Source: Arma custos
Lineage: Eukaryota > Arthropoda > Insecta > Hemiptera > Pentatomidae
DNA length: 64,000 nucleotides
Reading direction: 5' to 3'
Assembly: GCA_037127475.1 (NCBI GenBank)
Contig: CM073759.1
Coordinates: forward strand, 15,325,289 to 15,389,288
Shown here: positions 1-11,993 of the stretch, one piece after another
Layout of the letters: each line of letters starts with the position of its first letter
Position numbering within the stretch: the first letter of the stretch is position 1
The notes under the pieces: model-generated
Told to the model about the DNA's origin: nothing
Databases searched by the model: none
What the model saw: only the letters and a program-made list of their open reading frames with translations
Translations under genes and position numbers: made by a program

Positions 1-1063
1 TATTATAACTATATAAAGCTAAAATGAATAAATACTTAAATAACTATCTAGTAGACAGAATAAAAAAGGAAGCATAAGCTCATCTTAATGATTCATTTAA
101 TACATGACTATTGCTGCAGACATTACTTGCGATTACGTCATGTAAACTGTAGTAGGAGCACTTGAAGAGTTACGGCAGAAGTTCAGTGCACTCTGATCTA
201 ATTTTAACAATGTCACAGAATAAATTAAAACCTTATTAATACATTTTATTTTAACTACCTTTTTATATACAGAATAAACTATCTTTAAAAACCTGTTTAA
301 TAGTATTAGTTGATTTTGTTTATGTATTAAGGATATGGTCTGGGTGGAAGTCAGAAAATATTCTTTTTAACTTCAAAGACTTGTTTTTAAATTTCAGAAA
401 AATAGTTAATAGCTATCAATATAATTAATATTTAATTTTTACTAAAATAAACATAACAACAAATTTAATAATTAAGTTTTAAAATAAAAACAATTGTATA
501 CCTTACTTTCTGTAAACATCCAATTTTAGGAATCAAAACTTCTCTGTAGACTGCCTAAAAATTTCTTGATTATAATTCCATTTATTAATAAATTAAAATG
601 AGGTCAATCTAAAGCATTTATAAAATGTATTGATTGCACCCCCCTCACCAATTCAATACATCATTTGAATTATCCAGTTTATTATATATAGGTATTACAT
701 AATTGTAAATGTTATACTTACTTTTTTTTTTATTGAAAATAATATTTGTTGCACAACTGTCTCTCTTCATTTAAATTATTCTTATAATGTCAAGTTCTTC
801 TCTTGATTGTTTAAGGAAAGAAAGAAAAAAGGAAAAGGTGAGGGAAAAAAAGACTTTAAAAGTATTATAATTTTAGAATGGAAAAACTTTGCTTTCATTT
901 CTTTTTTAATGTGCAGTAATACAAGTGTTGTTTAAGCATTACAATCTCGATTTAAAATTGAAAGTGAATATAAATATATCACATAATATTATATATTAAA
1001 ATAGTTTCATAAATTTTTGTAAGTAGGTGTACCTTATTTTAAGGAAAAAAATATTTTTGGTAC
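1..1063 (+). repeat. Left inner arm of a ~1.06 kb inverted repeat
   Basis: Reads as the reverse complement of 2258-3321 with very few differences. For example the start (tattataactatataaagc) matches the end at 3321, and ggtgtaccttattttaagg at about 1026 matches 2270-2290 inverted. The same arm recurs direct at 17896-19620, there split by a solo LTR. No coding potential. Confidence 0.9.
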
Positions 1064-1065
1064 AG

Positions 1066-1656
1066 CCTCCAGTGAACATCAGTTATCTGAAAGAGGTTGA
1101 ATTGATCTTCCATTCTAGCAATCATACAGTTGACCGTCTAATCTTCAGTAACTTCATTTTCCTAGGAAACAGGTTATATGCATATTTTTAAAATAATATT
1201 TAAAATTTTATACATTTTTGTATGAGCCCAATCTATAACTATACTTACTATAAATTACTATAAAGTTTAATTTGCTGAATAATAGCAGTACCCTCTAAAA
1301 TTTGTTGAGACACTACATGCAGGCAGAAAGCTCAGTGACAGTTCTGTGCATTGAAATAAAAAATCGCTATATCAACTCGATGGTACATAAATTCAAATAC
1401 AAATTGCAAATAATATAACTATGTACTAATTAACATTTCAATTAAATTATTCATAGTTTGTGGTGAGCTTGTAAAGCCCAGCATATGTTTTGATTGATAA
1501 ATAAACTACTTGAAAATTTTTAAAATTATTAGGAATAATTACCTTCTTCTACTATTACTTCCTCTCTCGCCGTTTCTTCCCTCCTCCAGTGAACATCAGT
1601 TATCTGAAAGAGGTTAAATTCATGTTCCATTCTAGCAATCATACAGTCGACTGTTT
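1066..1656. repeat. Two ~72-bp direct repeats in the fold-back centre
   Basis: The motif beginning cctccagtgaacatcagtt occurs at 1066-1137 and again at 1585-1656 with a few substitutions. They bracket about 450 bp of unique AT-rich sequence. This could be the flanks of an old insertion or an internal duplication. Nothing coding is seen between them. Confidence 0.6.
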
Positions 1657-2257
1657 TATCATTAAAATTAACAAACTAAAACAACAAAGGTTTAATGTAG
1701 TAATAAAATTACATTTTTTTAAATTTATTGATAGCTTATTTGTATTCCTCTTATTAAATTTGATTATATAAATTGTTAATTCTCCTGTAGCTCAGTTGCA
1801 GTTTTTTTTATAGGAATATTTTAATTTATACTGAAAATTGGACAGTGGGTATTTATTTAATTATTCATTGCATCCATTGTCTTTTTTAGTAGTGTAATAA
1901 TGACTTATCTATTAACTGTTATGTAAGAAGGAAAATGAGGGGAAAAAAAGTAATTTTTTGCTCATTTGTTTTCTTTAGTGTAATTTTGAGCTAATGGAAA
2001 GGCTTGTAATTCGTTTCTCTAATTTTTTTTATTTTTTTTTCAATTTCAACTGCTGCGAGTTGCATCATGAAGAAAGTCTAAAAAGATATCAAGCAGTACT
2101 ATATTATGGTCTTCACATGATTAACACATTTGGAGATTTAAAATAATAAATACAATGACTCAAGCAAAACCAGAATTAACACAAAGAAAGGATTCAAGAA
2201 AGATTGGAATTCAGGATTCAAAGACAGATTGAAGAAATATTAAAATGAGGAGAGACA

Positions 2258-3321
2258 GTTGTACCAAAAATATTTTTTTCCTTAAAATAAGGTACACCTA
2301 CTTACAAAAATTTATGAAACTATTTTAATATATAATATTATGTGATATATTTATATTCACTTTCAATTTTAAATCGAGATTGTAATGCTTAAACAACACT
2401 TGTATTACTGCACATTAAAAAAGAAATGAAAGCAAAGTTTTTCCATTCTAAAATTATAATACTTTTAAAGTCTTTTTTTCCCTCACCTTTTCCTTTTTTC
2501 TTTCTTTCCTTAAACAATCAAGAGAAGAACTTGACATTATAAGAATAATTTAAATGAAGAGAGACAGTTGTGCAACAAATATTATTTTCAATAAAAAAAA
2601 AAGTAAGTATAACATTTACAATTATGTAATACCTATATATAATAAGCTGGATAATTCAAATGATGTATTGAATTGGTGAGGGGGGTGCAATCAATACATT
2701 TTATAAATGCTTTAGATTGACCTCATTTTAATTTATTAATAAATGGAATTATAATCAAGAAATTTTTAGGCAGTCTACAGAGAAGTTTTGATTCCTAAAA
2801 TTGGATGTTTACAGAAAGTAAGGTATACAATTGTTTTTATTTTAAAACTTAATTATTAAATTTGTTGTTATGTTTATTTTAGTAAAAATTAAATATTAAT
2901 TATATTGATAGCTATTAACTATTTTTCTGAAATTTAAAACAAGTCTTTGAAGTTAAAAAGAATATTTTCTGACTTCCACCCAGACCATATCCTTAATACA
3001 TAAACAAAATCAACTAATACTATTAAACAGGTTTTTAAAGATAGTTTATTCTGTATATAAAAAGGTAGTTAAAATAAAATGTATTAATAAGGTTTTAATT
3101 TATTCTGTGACATTGTTAAAATTAGATCAGAGTGCACTGAACTTCTGCCGTAACTCTTCAAGTGCTCCTACTACAGTTTACATGACGTAATCGCAAGTAA
3201 TGTCTGCAGCAATAGTCATGTATTAAATGAATCATTAAGATGAGCTTATGCTTCCTTTTTTATTCTGTCTACTAGATAGTTATTTAAGTATTTATTCATT
3301 TTAGCTTTATATAGTTATAAT
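2258..3321 (-). repeat. Right inner arm of the ~1.06 kb inverted repeat
   Basis: Inverted partner of 1-1063. Part of it (from gtgcactgaacttctgccg at about 3131) recurs direct at 23860-24050 in copy B, where the centre and the rest of this arm are deleted. Confidence 0.9.
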
Positions 3322-4180
3322 AATCTTTTACTAACTTACTATAAGTCTTTTACTAACGACTAGAAAATTTTTAAAAGCTTGAAACTTTTTCTTTCAATGC
3401 CATTATTCCCATAAAACTTCAATTCAAACATAATACAACTCAAAATATGACTTTATTAAAAATGTTGGAAACGGAATATCAGATACAATGCTCTTTCTGA
3501 ATTCTGAATCAATCAATACAATTGCTTCTGAAAGCTTAACTAAAAAATGCCTAATTTTGAGTTTATGTTATACTGCTGGCAGATTTTTCTATTTGATCTT
3601 TAATAGGATCAAATACCTGTTTTACCTTCTGTAATGTACTGGTATAGTCGTATATATAAATGTTCTACATTAAATCAGTATATATCCCTGTTAACATAAA
3701 ACAAATTTATGCATTATTGATTAATATTAACAATTTTATATTTTGTGTTTCTGTTGTTTATTGAGTTTATTAAATTTGTGGATGTTCATAACGAACTTCA
3801 TAATACACATATTTATTGTTTTTGATTTGGAGAAACTATTTATTTTTTTTATAGTAAAATTATTTAGGCTATGATATTAATTAATTATCTGTAGTTCTTC
3901 CTTTTTGTACTTCATTATCTAATAAAAGCTTATCATTATATTAGTATTTTAAATTCATTATATCCTTTCATCATCAATTGCATTTTATAATTTATTGTTG
4001 TACAGTAATCTCTATTACAGTATTTTGCTACTTTGTGTTCATACTATAATAACTAGTCACCCTCTTAAACAAATCTATGGTGCCTATTAGCATTGTCAAT
4101 GCTTTTCCATATATAGGAAATGCAGGAATAGTTCCATATATATTTTATATTTCATATTGGCATAATAGTTCCGATAACCT

Positions 4181-5250
4181 CATGACTAACATCTAAGGCA
4201 TTTTTATGGTTTTAAAACATATTTACTTTGAATTTTTTCCATTTTTTTGTCCGAATTAGCAAGTCTGATTTTTTCGTTAATTTTTCAATCAGTAATTGTG
4301 AATGAAATACTTCTATATTCCCAAAAAATAGGAAACGAAGCCAATAACTGTTTAATAGTTCCGATAACCGATTCGATAACGTAGGCAGCGCCACATGACT
4401 AACATCTAAGCCAGTTTTATTGTTTTAAAACATATTTACTTGACATTTTTTCCATTTTTTTGTGCGAATTAGCAAGTCCGATTTTTTCGTTAATTTTTCA
4501 ATCAGTAATTGTGAATGAAATACTTCTATATTCGCAAAAAATAGGCAACGAAGCCAATAACTCTTTAATAGTTCCGATAACGTCTAATAGATGTCGCTGC
4601 TTCAATAACGTTTAAGGCAGTTTTATTTATGGTTTTAAAACATATTTACTTGGCATTTTTTTGTGCGAATTAGCAAGTTTGATTTTTTTCGTTAATTTTT
4701 CAATCAGTAATTGTGAATGAAATACTTCTATATTCCCAAAAAATAGGCAACGAAGCCAATAACTGTTTAATAGTTCCGATAACGGATTCGATAACGTAGG
4801 CAGCGCCACATGACTAACATCTAAGGCATTTTTATGGTTTTAAAACATATTCACTTTGAATTTTTTCCATTTTTTTGTCCGAATTAGCAAGTCTGATTTT
4901 TTCGTTAATTTTTCAATCAGTAATTGTGAATGAAATACTTCTATATTCGCAAAAAATAGGCAACGAAGCCAATAACTCTTTAATAGTTCCGATAACGTCT
5001 AATAGATGTCGCTGCTTCAATAACGTTTAAGGCAGTTTTATTTATGGTTTTAAAACATATTTACTTGGCATTTTTTTCCATTTTTTTGTGCGAATTAGCA
5101 AGTTTGATTTTTTTCGTTAATTTTTCAATCAATAATTGTGAATGAAATACTTCTATATTCCCAAAAAATAGGCAACGAAGCCAATAACTGTTTAATAGTT
5201 CCGATAACTGATTCGATAACTTAGATAACAGCACATGAATAACGTCTAAG
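4181..5250. repeat. Subterminal ~210-bp tandem repeats, about five units
   Basis: Units start near 4181, 4393, 4602, 4808 and 5020, each with catgactaacatctaaggc or a variant. All contain a conserved cgaagccaataactgtttaatagttccgataac block. The same array lies in copy B (25182-26090; inverted at 13815-14090 and 16021-16300). Short minus-strand frames of about 60 codons recur in several units only because the unit repeats. Subterminal motif arrays of this type often bind a transposase; that role is inference. Confidence 0.85.
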
Positions 5251-5252
5251 GC

Positions 5253-5254
<2 letters not shown>

Positions 5255-5307
<53 letters not shown>
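5255..5307 (+). repeat. T53 homopolymer
   Basis: Uninterrupted run of 53 T. The matching inverted place in copy B (13799-13820) is a short A-rich run broken by a C, so the tract has expanded in copy A or was mis-assembled. It creates a meaningless poly-Lys reading frame on the minus strand. Confidence 0.9.
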
Positions 5308-5309
<2 letters not shown>

Positions 5310-5480
5310 CAATTAGCCATTATAGGCTACGTCTGTTTCTATTCTCATGTAAATTTATATATGATTTTCTTTAATGAAATAAAACGTTACTCAAATAACG
5401 TGTTATTGGAACACGTTATTACATGGTAGCAGTTATGCCATAACGTGTTATTAAGATTTCACTGTTTAGCCCACCCCTAG

Positions 5481-6660
5481 TTTGTAGCACTTAAAACTTC
5501 AATTGAGAGACGTAAATAGAGATAGAGCGCGCTCTACTTATTCCCTCCCCCCACCTGTTGTTCTCCTTAATACCTTTCTTCTCCTGGCCAGATCAGATGT
5601 GTTTTTCCATTTGTTCAAGGCAGTTGCCTTCCATTTTTATACACGTCTTATGTACATTTCACTTGCAAATAAGTGTAAATTCGGCCGGAAGATTTCTCAA
5701 CCTACCTTAGAGGTAACGAGGGGAGGTTATTGGGGAAGTAACCCTCCCCCATTGCTTAGAAGAAATTTTCAAAAAAATTGTAACAATTTAAAAGAAATAA
5801 AAATTTGAGGATTTTACTTTTTCAAAGTTATTATTGTGGGATTACAGAAGTAAGGGTCAATAATGTCGAAAACAAGTGCTAACACAGTTATTTTAATGAA
5901 TAAAAGGTACACTAAAATGACAAACCAAAACGTAATACTGTTTATTTACAATGAATTATATTATTATAGCGGCAGATGTGGCATCTAGCGGCAAAAATAA
6001 GATCGCAAATGCGAGGAGAAGAGTTTAGACAATTCTTAGAATCTAGAAGTGAAGTCTGGATGGGTCTAGAAAGTTCCCTATGCAATTAACTATTGTAAGT
6101 TATTGAAACCAATAAATAGGGTTACTTGTATTAAAAAGCTATTTCTTGATTGCCCTTCCAAAAATAACATAATTAATGAAAATAACATTTATAACTTCCA
6201 AAATAACATTTATAAAAAATTATAATCTATTTATTTAATTTGAAGCTACATGATTATAGTATAATATAAATTATACCTATATTACGAGGCATCTTTTTGA
6301 TGGGAGTAATATGTAGGAGTGGTTGACTGGTGGGAGTTAACCCCAGCGCAGTCAACCATAATAACCAATAACCATAACCATGAGTCAACTCTAGTTACGC
6401 TAATGCAACCTACAGGTTTAACATCCACAAGCTTTCTCTGTTTTTTTCGGGATTCAGAGAGGTTTCGTTGGTGTAACTACCAGACCTAAGTTTTGGTAAG
6501 TCATTTTTATTTAATTGGTTTAGATTTCTTCTTATTATTTCGAATTATTTTTCAAATTATACTATATACAGTCCTACCCAGAGCGTAATTTTAATTCAGA
6601 CGAAATCACGTTTCGTTTTGAATTAGAAAAAATAGTTAACCTACGAACTTTGATTCAACA
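5481..6660 (+). mobile_element. 5' LTR of a BEL/Pao retrotransposon, truncated and interrupted
   Basis: Matches the 3' LTR (10730-11278) across shared blocks such as gacgtaaatagagatagagc and cagtcctacccagagcgtaa. About the first 80 bp, which the 3' LTR has at 10650-10729, are missing here because fold-back copy A lies at that point. A 700-bp MITE interrupts it at 5706. It ends about 6660 (ttgattcaaca). Confidence 0.85.
5706..6405. mobile_element. 700-bp MITE in the LTR, with 8-bp TSD
   Basis: Interrupts the LTR, and the uninterrupted 3' LTR shows the empty site. The 8-bp duplication caacctac is at 5698-5705 and 6406-6413. The ends can be aligned as imperfect inverted repeats (cttagaggtaacgag against cattagcgtaactag). 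Eight-base duplications fit the hAT superfamily. No transposase frame, so it is non-autonomous. Confidence 0.8.
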
Positions 6661-7427
6661 TATTAGTCCTAGCGTGCCGGAATTAAAATTCTTAAAACTT
6701 GTTGAAACGTTTATTTGGTTTCCTATTTTTTTAAGTTACGGTGAATTCTAGGTCTTACAAACCAAAATTTGCTATTTCATCATCTTGAGAAAGTATTTGC
6801 ATTTTCAGAGAGATTTAATTTTGCCTTTTGGAAGTGAAACCCATGAATTTCATTTCTAAAAATTATTTAATTAATTTTAACATAAACATTTTCCAATTTT
6901 TCGCCGAGTTTTTCATTTTTCAATAATTTGCGTATTAACAACCCACGCGATAGGCAGACATTTTGATAACCTATTGCAATAGACTTGTTACTGTAGGCTC
7001 ACGGTGCAAGGTACAGCTGATAGCTTAAGATTGTAAATAATTTCGTACTCTTATACCTTATTTAAAAATTACCATTTTATTTAGAAATCAAACGTTTTAT
7101 TATTGTTCAGTCGTGTAACTGTCAAACAGTGTATATTCAATAATTTAGTCACTGCCGCGATGATCGGCTATAGCCATCCAAATAGAAAAATATTTGCATA
7201 TACACCATATGTTCTCCGAACATCTTCACTTGCTGCTCAACCGTGGACGAATCACCATCTTGCTAAAATTCACGGCATCATACTGAGGAGACACCTTGAA
7301 TCTCTGCAACCCCCTCTGCTATTCCGTGGTCCAGAAAGGACGACAGTGATCATCTGAAGACGATTACCAGGCATTTGGATGACTTGAAGACCAGGTAACG
7401 AGTATCAACTAACATTGTAAGTAACCT
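6661..7427 (+). other. BEL element 5' internal region, no recognisable gag
   Basis: Lies between the 5' LTR and the LINE insertion. It should hold the primer-binding site and the gag start, but I see no convincing gag frame. The 84-codon frame at 7103-7357 has no recognised domain. Probably decayed leader and gag. Confidence 0.4.
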
Positions 7428-9130
7428 TTACGTCTTGGACGCATCAAGGCGCCGCTCCTCTCTGTCTTGTGCCAGGGTCCGCCAAGCTCTTGATCCAACG
7501 AGGACACCTGAAGCTCTCTCGTCCATCCATCTCAGTCTCGGTCTTCCACGTCTCCTTCTCCCTTCCACATACCCAAAGAAAAGTTTCTTCTGAGTAGCGT
7601 TTTCGTCCATCCTGGCCATACGCGCAGCCCATCTTAGCCTGGAAATTCTTATGTGCTGTACCACATTGGGCTCCTGATAAATCTTGTACAGCTCTGCATT
7701 ATACCTAAGCCTGAACTGGTCACGTACTCTCACCGCTCCAAACATTCTTCTTAACACTTTCCTTTCAAAGAGCAGTAAACTGTTAGCGTCAGATTTTGAC
7801 AAAGGCCAGGTTTCTGAGGCATAACTTAATACAAGTCTAATAAGCGTTTTGTACAGTGTAGCCTTGGTCTTTCTTGGTAATAGACGACTTCTCAATGTCT
7901 TGGCCAATCCAAAATAACACTTATTTGCAGCTAATATTCTTTTCTGTACTTCTGGGCTGGTCGAGTTGTCCGATTTGATCAGTGAACCAAGATACTGAAA
8001 ACCATCACCACCCTCAAAAGTGATATGAGGTGCTGGTGGTCTTGGAGGGTTAGCCACCATGTATTTAGGCTTGGACTGGTTTACTTGGAGTCCCATGCGT
8101 CGTCCTGCTTGCTCTAAGGCAAGAAATGCCTGTTCCAAATATCTCTCTGACCTTCCCACTATATCAATGTCGTCCGCATATGCAAGAACTTGAATGGATT
8201 TGGTCAGAATTATACCGGTCACCTGTATTCCTGCGTCCCTAATCACCTTCTCGAGAGCAAAGTTGAACAACAGACAGGAAAATCTATCCCCTTGTCTCAG
8301 ACCCCTAGTGGTCTTAAATGATTTTGACAAGTCACCTTGGATCTTGACCTGACTTCTTGATCCACTCATCATCAGCTCAGTGAGGCTTATCAATTCTTGG
8401 GGACATTCATTTCTTCCATGCTTTGATAAAGTCTCTCCCTAATAATGGTATCATAAGCGCTGCTAAAATCGACAAAAAAAGATGATGTGTTGTAATATTG
8501 TGCTCTCTGGTTCTTTCCATAAGGGTTCTCAGGGAAAAAATCTGATCAATAGAGGATCTCCCACTTATAAATCCACATTGATACATGCCCATCTCTCTCT
8601 GAGCATGGGGACGTAATCTTTCATATTCTATATTAGAGAGAACCTTGTAGGCGCTACTTAGGAGTGTAATGCCACGATAGTAGTCGCAGATCATTTGGTC
8701 ACCTTTCTTGTATAGAGGGGTGATAATGCCGATAAACCAATGTCTAGAAAGCACTTTGTTTATCCATACGCAGTGCAGTAAATCGCGGATGACTTTGGTC
8801 AATTCATTTCCTTACCTTTGAAAGCTCAGCCGCGATGCCATCACACCCTGGAGCTCTGTTATTTCTCAGTTTCTGAATCGCATCCTCGATTTCTTCATCG
8901 TCTGGAGGGTCGAGGAGCTCACAATCTTTATAGGTTATAATTTAGGACAGCATTTGAGCCTTCTTCCTGGGCAAGATTCTGAATATTTCCCAGTAGGCTG
9001 CCGAAATGGTTAGACCACCTTTCAAGGATCCCTACTTTCTTTGTAATAAGCGTTCCGTCCTTCCCCCTACAAATATTTGTTATAGGTTTAAATTCCTTTC
9101 GCTGGGCATTGATTGAATGAATTGACTTTC
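7428..9130 (-). pseudogene. LINE reverse transcriptase, inserted in the BEL element
   Basis: Minus-strand non-LTR RT in several frames. The N-terminal part (about 9110-8800) encodes the APGCDGIAAEL-type motif. 8802-8407 encodes the YKKGD...YRGITLL and YQCGF...GRSSIDQIF blocks. After a frameshift, 8393-7428 carries GLRQGD, the catalytic LAYADD motif, the thumb, and the C-terminal RWAARMARM...GRPRLRW region. It ends a few bases before BEL sequence resumes on its left. It looks RTE/I-like, but I do not fix the clade. It has frameshifts, and the endonuclease is missing (5' truncated). Confidence 0.85.
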
Positions 9131-9132
9131 AT

Positions 9133-9681
9133 GTACCTGTTCCTCAAATAACAAATCATTTACCTCCTACAAGTCTTACTGTAGATGTTATTCGCGATTT
9201 CGAGCATCTGCGTTTGGCCGATCCTGATTTTCATCGATCGGACAAAATTGACCTCCTGTTAGTTGGCGATATTTTCCCGCAATTATTATTGCTTCAACCC
9301 TTTTTCCCAACATTTGTAGGTCCAATAGCTATCAATACTATCTTCGGTTGGACAATCATAGCTCCTATTCAGGCCCTATCTCAAAATCAGCCATCCACTT
9401 CGTTGATTTCCTCTTGTCAAATTTCCCAGGATCTCCATAAGTTTTGGGAAATTGAAAATATAGTTACTTCCACTCCTCAAGACCCTCTTGTCGTTATTAC
9501 CGAGCAACATTTCATCGCCACTCACAAGAGAAATGATGATGGCCAATACTCTGTTGCTCTTCCTGTTAAACCAGACGCGACTCCTTTTAGCTCAACAGTA
9601 GCTTGCCATGCTGGAGATGCATTTAAGCCACTTGGCCTCAGCATACAACCTATCCTAGTAAGAACTAAGTTTACGGCATAA
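9133..9681 (+). pseudogene. BEL/Pao pol fragment (protease to RT linker)
   Basis: Open frame from the LINE junction. It encodes LADPDFH...KIDLLL..DIFP, TIFGWTIIAPI and HKFWEIENI...EQHFIATHKRNDDGQYSV, the block between the aspartic protease and the RT in BEL/Pao polyproteins. The frame ends at 9681, and the next pol block that follows is far downstream in the normal protein, so the RT/RNase H core has been deleted. Defective. Confidence 0.8.
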
Positions 9682-9686
9682 AATAA

Positions 9687-10463
9687 GTGGTGCTAAGAAA
9701 ATCATTTCGAATCCTGAAAAACCTCAAACCAAAAAATTACCAGAACTTCAACCCTTCAAAAAGCGAACTTACAGTTCGACAAAAAAGTCACAAACCTAGA
9801 TCTACATTTATTTCTAGGCCAGCACCAGCTGTTCCTCGCAAAGATGTCGTAAATAATATTAGTATCATTCCTACATCTAAAGTAGAACTAACAAAAAATG
9901 TTATCCCGCCAGGTATACAAGATGAAAAACCCAAGCCACTACCCGAGCTTAAGGCTACTCCAATTTCACTCATCGCGGTGCAACCAGATCAAACCTTTCA
10001 GAATTTTTCTTCTCGGTTTTCATCCTTTATTAAACTTCAACGAATTTTAGCTTGGTTGCGCCGTTTCGCGTCAGAACTAGCTTTGGTCGCATCAGAACTA
10101 CAAGACGTCTTGCTCATTATTATTTTACGCACTCAAGCGGAACATTTTTTTGAATTTCTACCAAAAATCCGAACTGATAAACCGGTCATGCTATTTTGCA
10201 GCCTCACACCCTTCATCGATACTCTAGGAGTCCTCAGGGTGGGTGGCAAACTTAAAAATGCCGGGCTAAATTATGATATGCAACACCCAATGTTGCTTCA
10301 AAATTTCCCCTTGTTTCAGAACTATATGCAAACACTCTGCCGCAACGTTCTACGTGGACCTCTCATTCCGAACCACTGCCACAGGATTCGTTGTTGTGAT
10401 CAAGGGAATGAAGACCTCTCCTCTCTCATGGCCTATAGCTCGCATTTCGGAACTCAAGTCTAG
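9687..10463 (+). pseudogene. BEL/Pao pol fragment (pre-integrase and integrase start)
   Basis: 258-codon frame. The first half is low in recognisable motifs. From about residue 110 it has SRFSSFIKLQRILAWLRRF, TQAEHFF and PFIDTLGVLRVGGKLKNAGL, the conserved BEL stretch before the integrase zinc-binding domain. The catalytic integrase core is absent, because the frame jumps to the C-terminal end of pol within about 100 bp. Internal deletion product. Confidence 0.75.
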
Positions 10464-10554
10464 ACAAGATAATGTATCTCGCGTGGCTATCCTTGAGACC
10501 TCTACTGACACTCTAAAAAGGCCAGTAAACAAGCTCATTCCACTTCCGGAATGA
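10410..10554 (+). pseudogene. BEL/Pao pol C-terminus
   Basis: In another frame from the preceding piece, this encodes a WPIARISEL...DNVSRVAILETSTDTLKRPVNKLIPLPE ending: the typical end of BEL pol, with the terminal RPV.KL.PLP motif. The stop is at 10552-10554. The polypurine-like ttgatgggcggt and the 3' LTR follow. Confidence 0.75.
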
Positions 10555-10649
10555 TTTTCTATATTGTATAATTGGCCCCCCAGTTGGGCTATTATATAAT
10601 TTTTTTTTGTTATAAAATAGGACTGTCTTCCCAATTTTGATGGGCGGTA

Positions 10650-11278
10650 TGTTCACGCCATTAGGCGTTCTTTGTATAAATTAGTTGAATATAAATGTTG
10701 AAATCGCGCATTACACCCTCTAGTGGTTGTTTGTAGCACTTAAAACTTCAATTAAGAGACGTAAATAGAGATAGAGCGCGTTCTACTTATTCCTTCCCCC
10801 CCACCTGTTGTTCTTCTTAATACCTTACTTCTACTGCTAGCTCCCGGCCAAATTAGATGCGTTTTTCCTTTTGTTCAAGGCAGTTGCCTTCCATGTTAGT
10901 TCAAGGCAGTTGTCTTCCATTTTTATCATTTTATGGTTTTCATAAACGTCTTATGTGCATTTCACTTGCAAATAAGAGTAAATTCGGCCGGAAGATATCT
11001 CAACCTACAGGTTTAACATTTAGAAAGGCGCCACAAGCTTTCTCTAGTTTTTCGGGTGCGCTCGGGGATACAGAGAGGTTTCATCGGTGTAACTACCAGA
11101 CCTAAGTCATTTTTATTTAATTGGTTTAGATTTCTTCTAACTATTTCCTTTATTATTGCGAACTCTTTTTCATATTATACTATATACAGTCCTACCCAGA
11201 GCGTAATTTTAATTCAGACGAAATCACGTTTCGTTTTGAATTAGAAAAAATAGTTAACCTACGAACTTTGATTCACCA
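10650..11278 (+). mobile_element. 3' LTR of the BEL/Pao retrotransposon
   Basis: Starts TGTTCACGCC just after a G-rich polypurine-like tract (tgggcgg) and ends about ttgattcacca. It repeats the 5' LTR at 5481-6660, without the MITE and with the first 80 bp intact. The length of about 629 bp fits BEL LTRs. The two LTRs differ by substitutions and small indels, so the insertion is old. Confidence 0.85.
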
Positions 11279-11463
11279 TACTTCATAACGAGTAAGGAGC
11301 TAAAGTATGGAAAAAAACAGTACTTTTCCCATCTAACGACGACCTACCCCAGCACGCTCCTCTGGCACTTACCTCAACTATTTGCAGCCTGTCAGGTTAT
11401 GATACCTGAAATATATTTGAAATAGTAAACAGACAAGAGGATTCTTAGGAAATGAAATAGGAG

Positions 11464-11589
11464 ATGATATACAGCTAAAATATGATTTTTTTTTTATTTC
11501 TTTTATTTTTAGCTATTTCTCTTTAAAAGAAAAATAGCTAAAAATAAAAGAAATACAAAAAAAAAAAAATCATATTTTAGCTGTATATC
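11464..11589. repeat. Perfect-looking hairpin, ~60-bp arms
   Basis: gatatacagctaaaatatga... pairs with ...tcatattttagctgtatatc. The arms meet near 11526 with almost no loop. The arm includes a T/A-rich run of slightly unequal length. It would form a long hairpin in RNA or cruciform DNA. Confidence 0.85.
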
Positions 11590-11953
11590 ACAATTTCTCT
11601 TTAAATTTAAAATATATAAACTACAGAATAAATAAGAAGATAAAATATAACATTTATTATAAACAAAATTCATTAAAAATAACAATATCACATCAAAACC
11701 GTGTCGTATATACAGAACAATCAAAACAATTAATCAAAAAACATCACATTGTAGTTAAATATAATTATTTATGTTTCAAATTGAAATATTTAAAATAGAA
11801 AATAAATAATAAGATATAATAAAACATTTACTATAAACAATATTGATTAAACACAACGATATCTAGCAACAATTATAAACAATATTTAAGGAAGAAATAG
11901 TTGGGGGTGCAGTCAAAGAAAACACCAAAATAAGAAAAACTTATTTATTATGT

Positions 11954-11993
11954 GCCGACGTTTCGGCCTACAATGTAGGCCATCTTCAGGGCT
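11954..11993 (-). ncRNA. Hammerhead ribozyme motif (PLE type), minus strand
   Basis: On the minus strand: gcc, CTGAAGA (CUGANGA core), stem II ggcctac/gtaggcc with a 3-nt loop, GAAA, then CGTC and ggc. All core residues of the hammerhead are present, with a minimal stem III of two base pairs and a short stem I (gcc/ggc). Predicted cleavage is after GUC. Minimal type I hammerheads in PLE repeats are established; activity here is inference. Confidence 0.75.

Larger units (their letters stand above)
1..5480. mobile_element. Long fold-back element, copy A (partial)
   Basis: Noncoding AT-rich element that runs off the left edge. It has inverted arms (1-1063 against 2258-3321), a centre (1064-2257), and an outer arm (about 3345-5480) that is also present direct at 24305-26090 and inverted at 16021-17140. 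The outer end reads gcccacccctag and stops where BEL LTR sequence (tttgtagc) begins. The inverted partner end ctaggggtgggc starts copy B at 13627. The terminal G-rich motif resembles hAT termini, but the 8-bp duplication cannot be tested because the other end is outside the window. No transposase is seen, so it is probably non-autonomous. The class assignment is inference. Confidence 0.7.

Noticed and set aside
4212..5312. Repeated ~60-codon minus-strand frames (MALPTLSN..LSELLNSYWL...)
   Set aside because: They sit in tandem satellite-like units. Their likeness follows from repeat identity, some units are frameshifted, and one begins in a T53 tract. No sign of codon-level selection can be argued.
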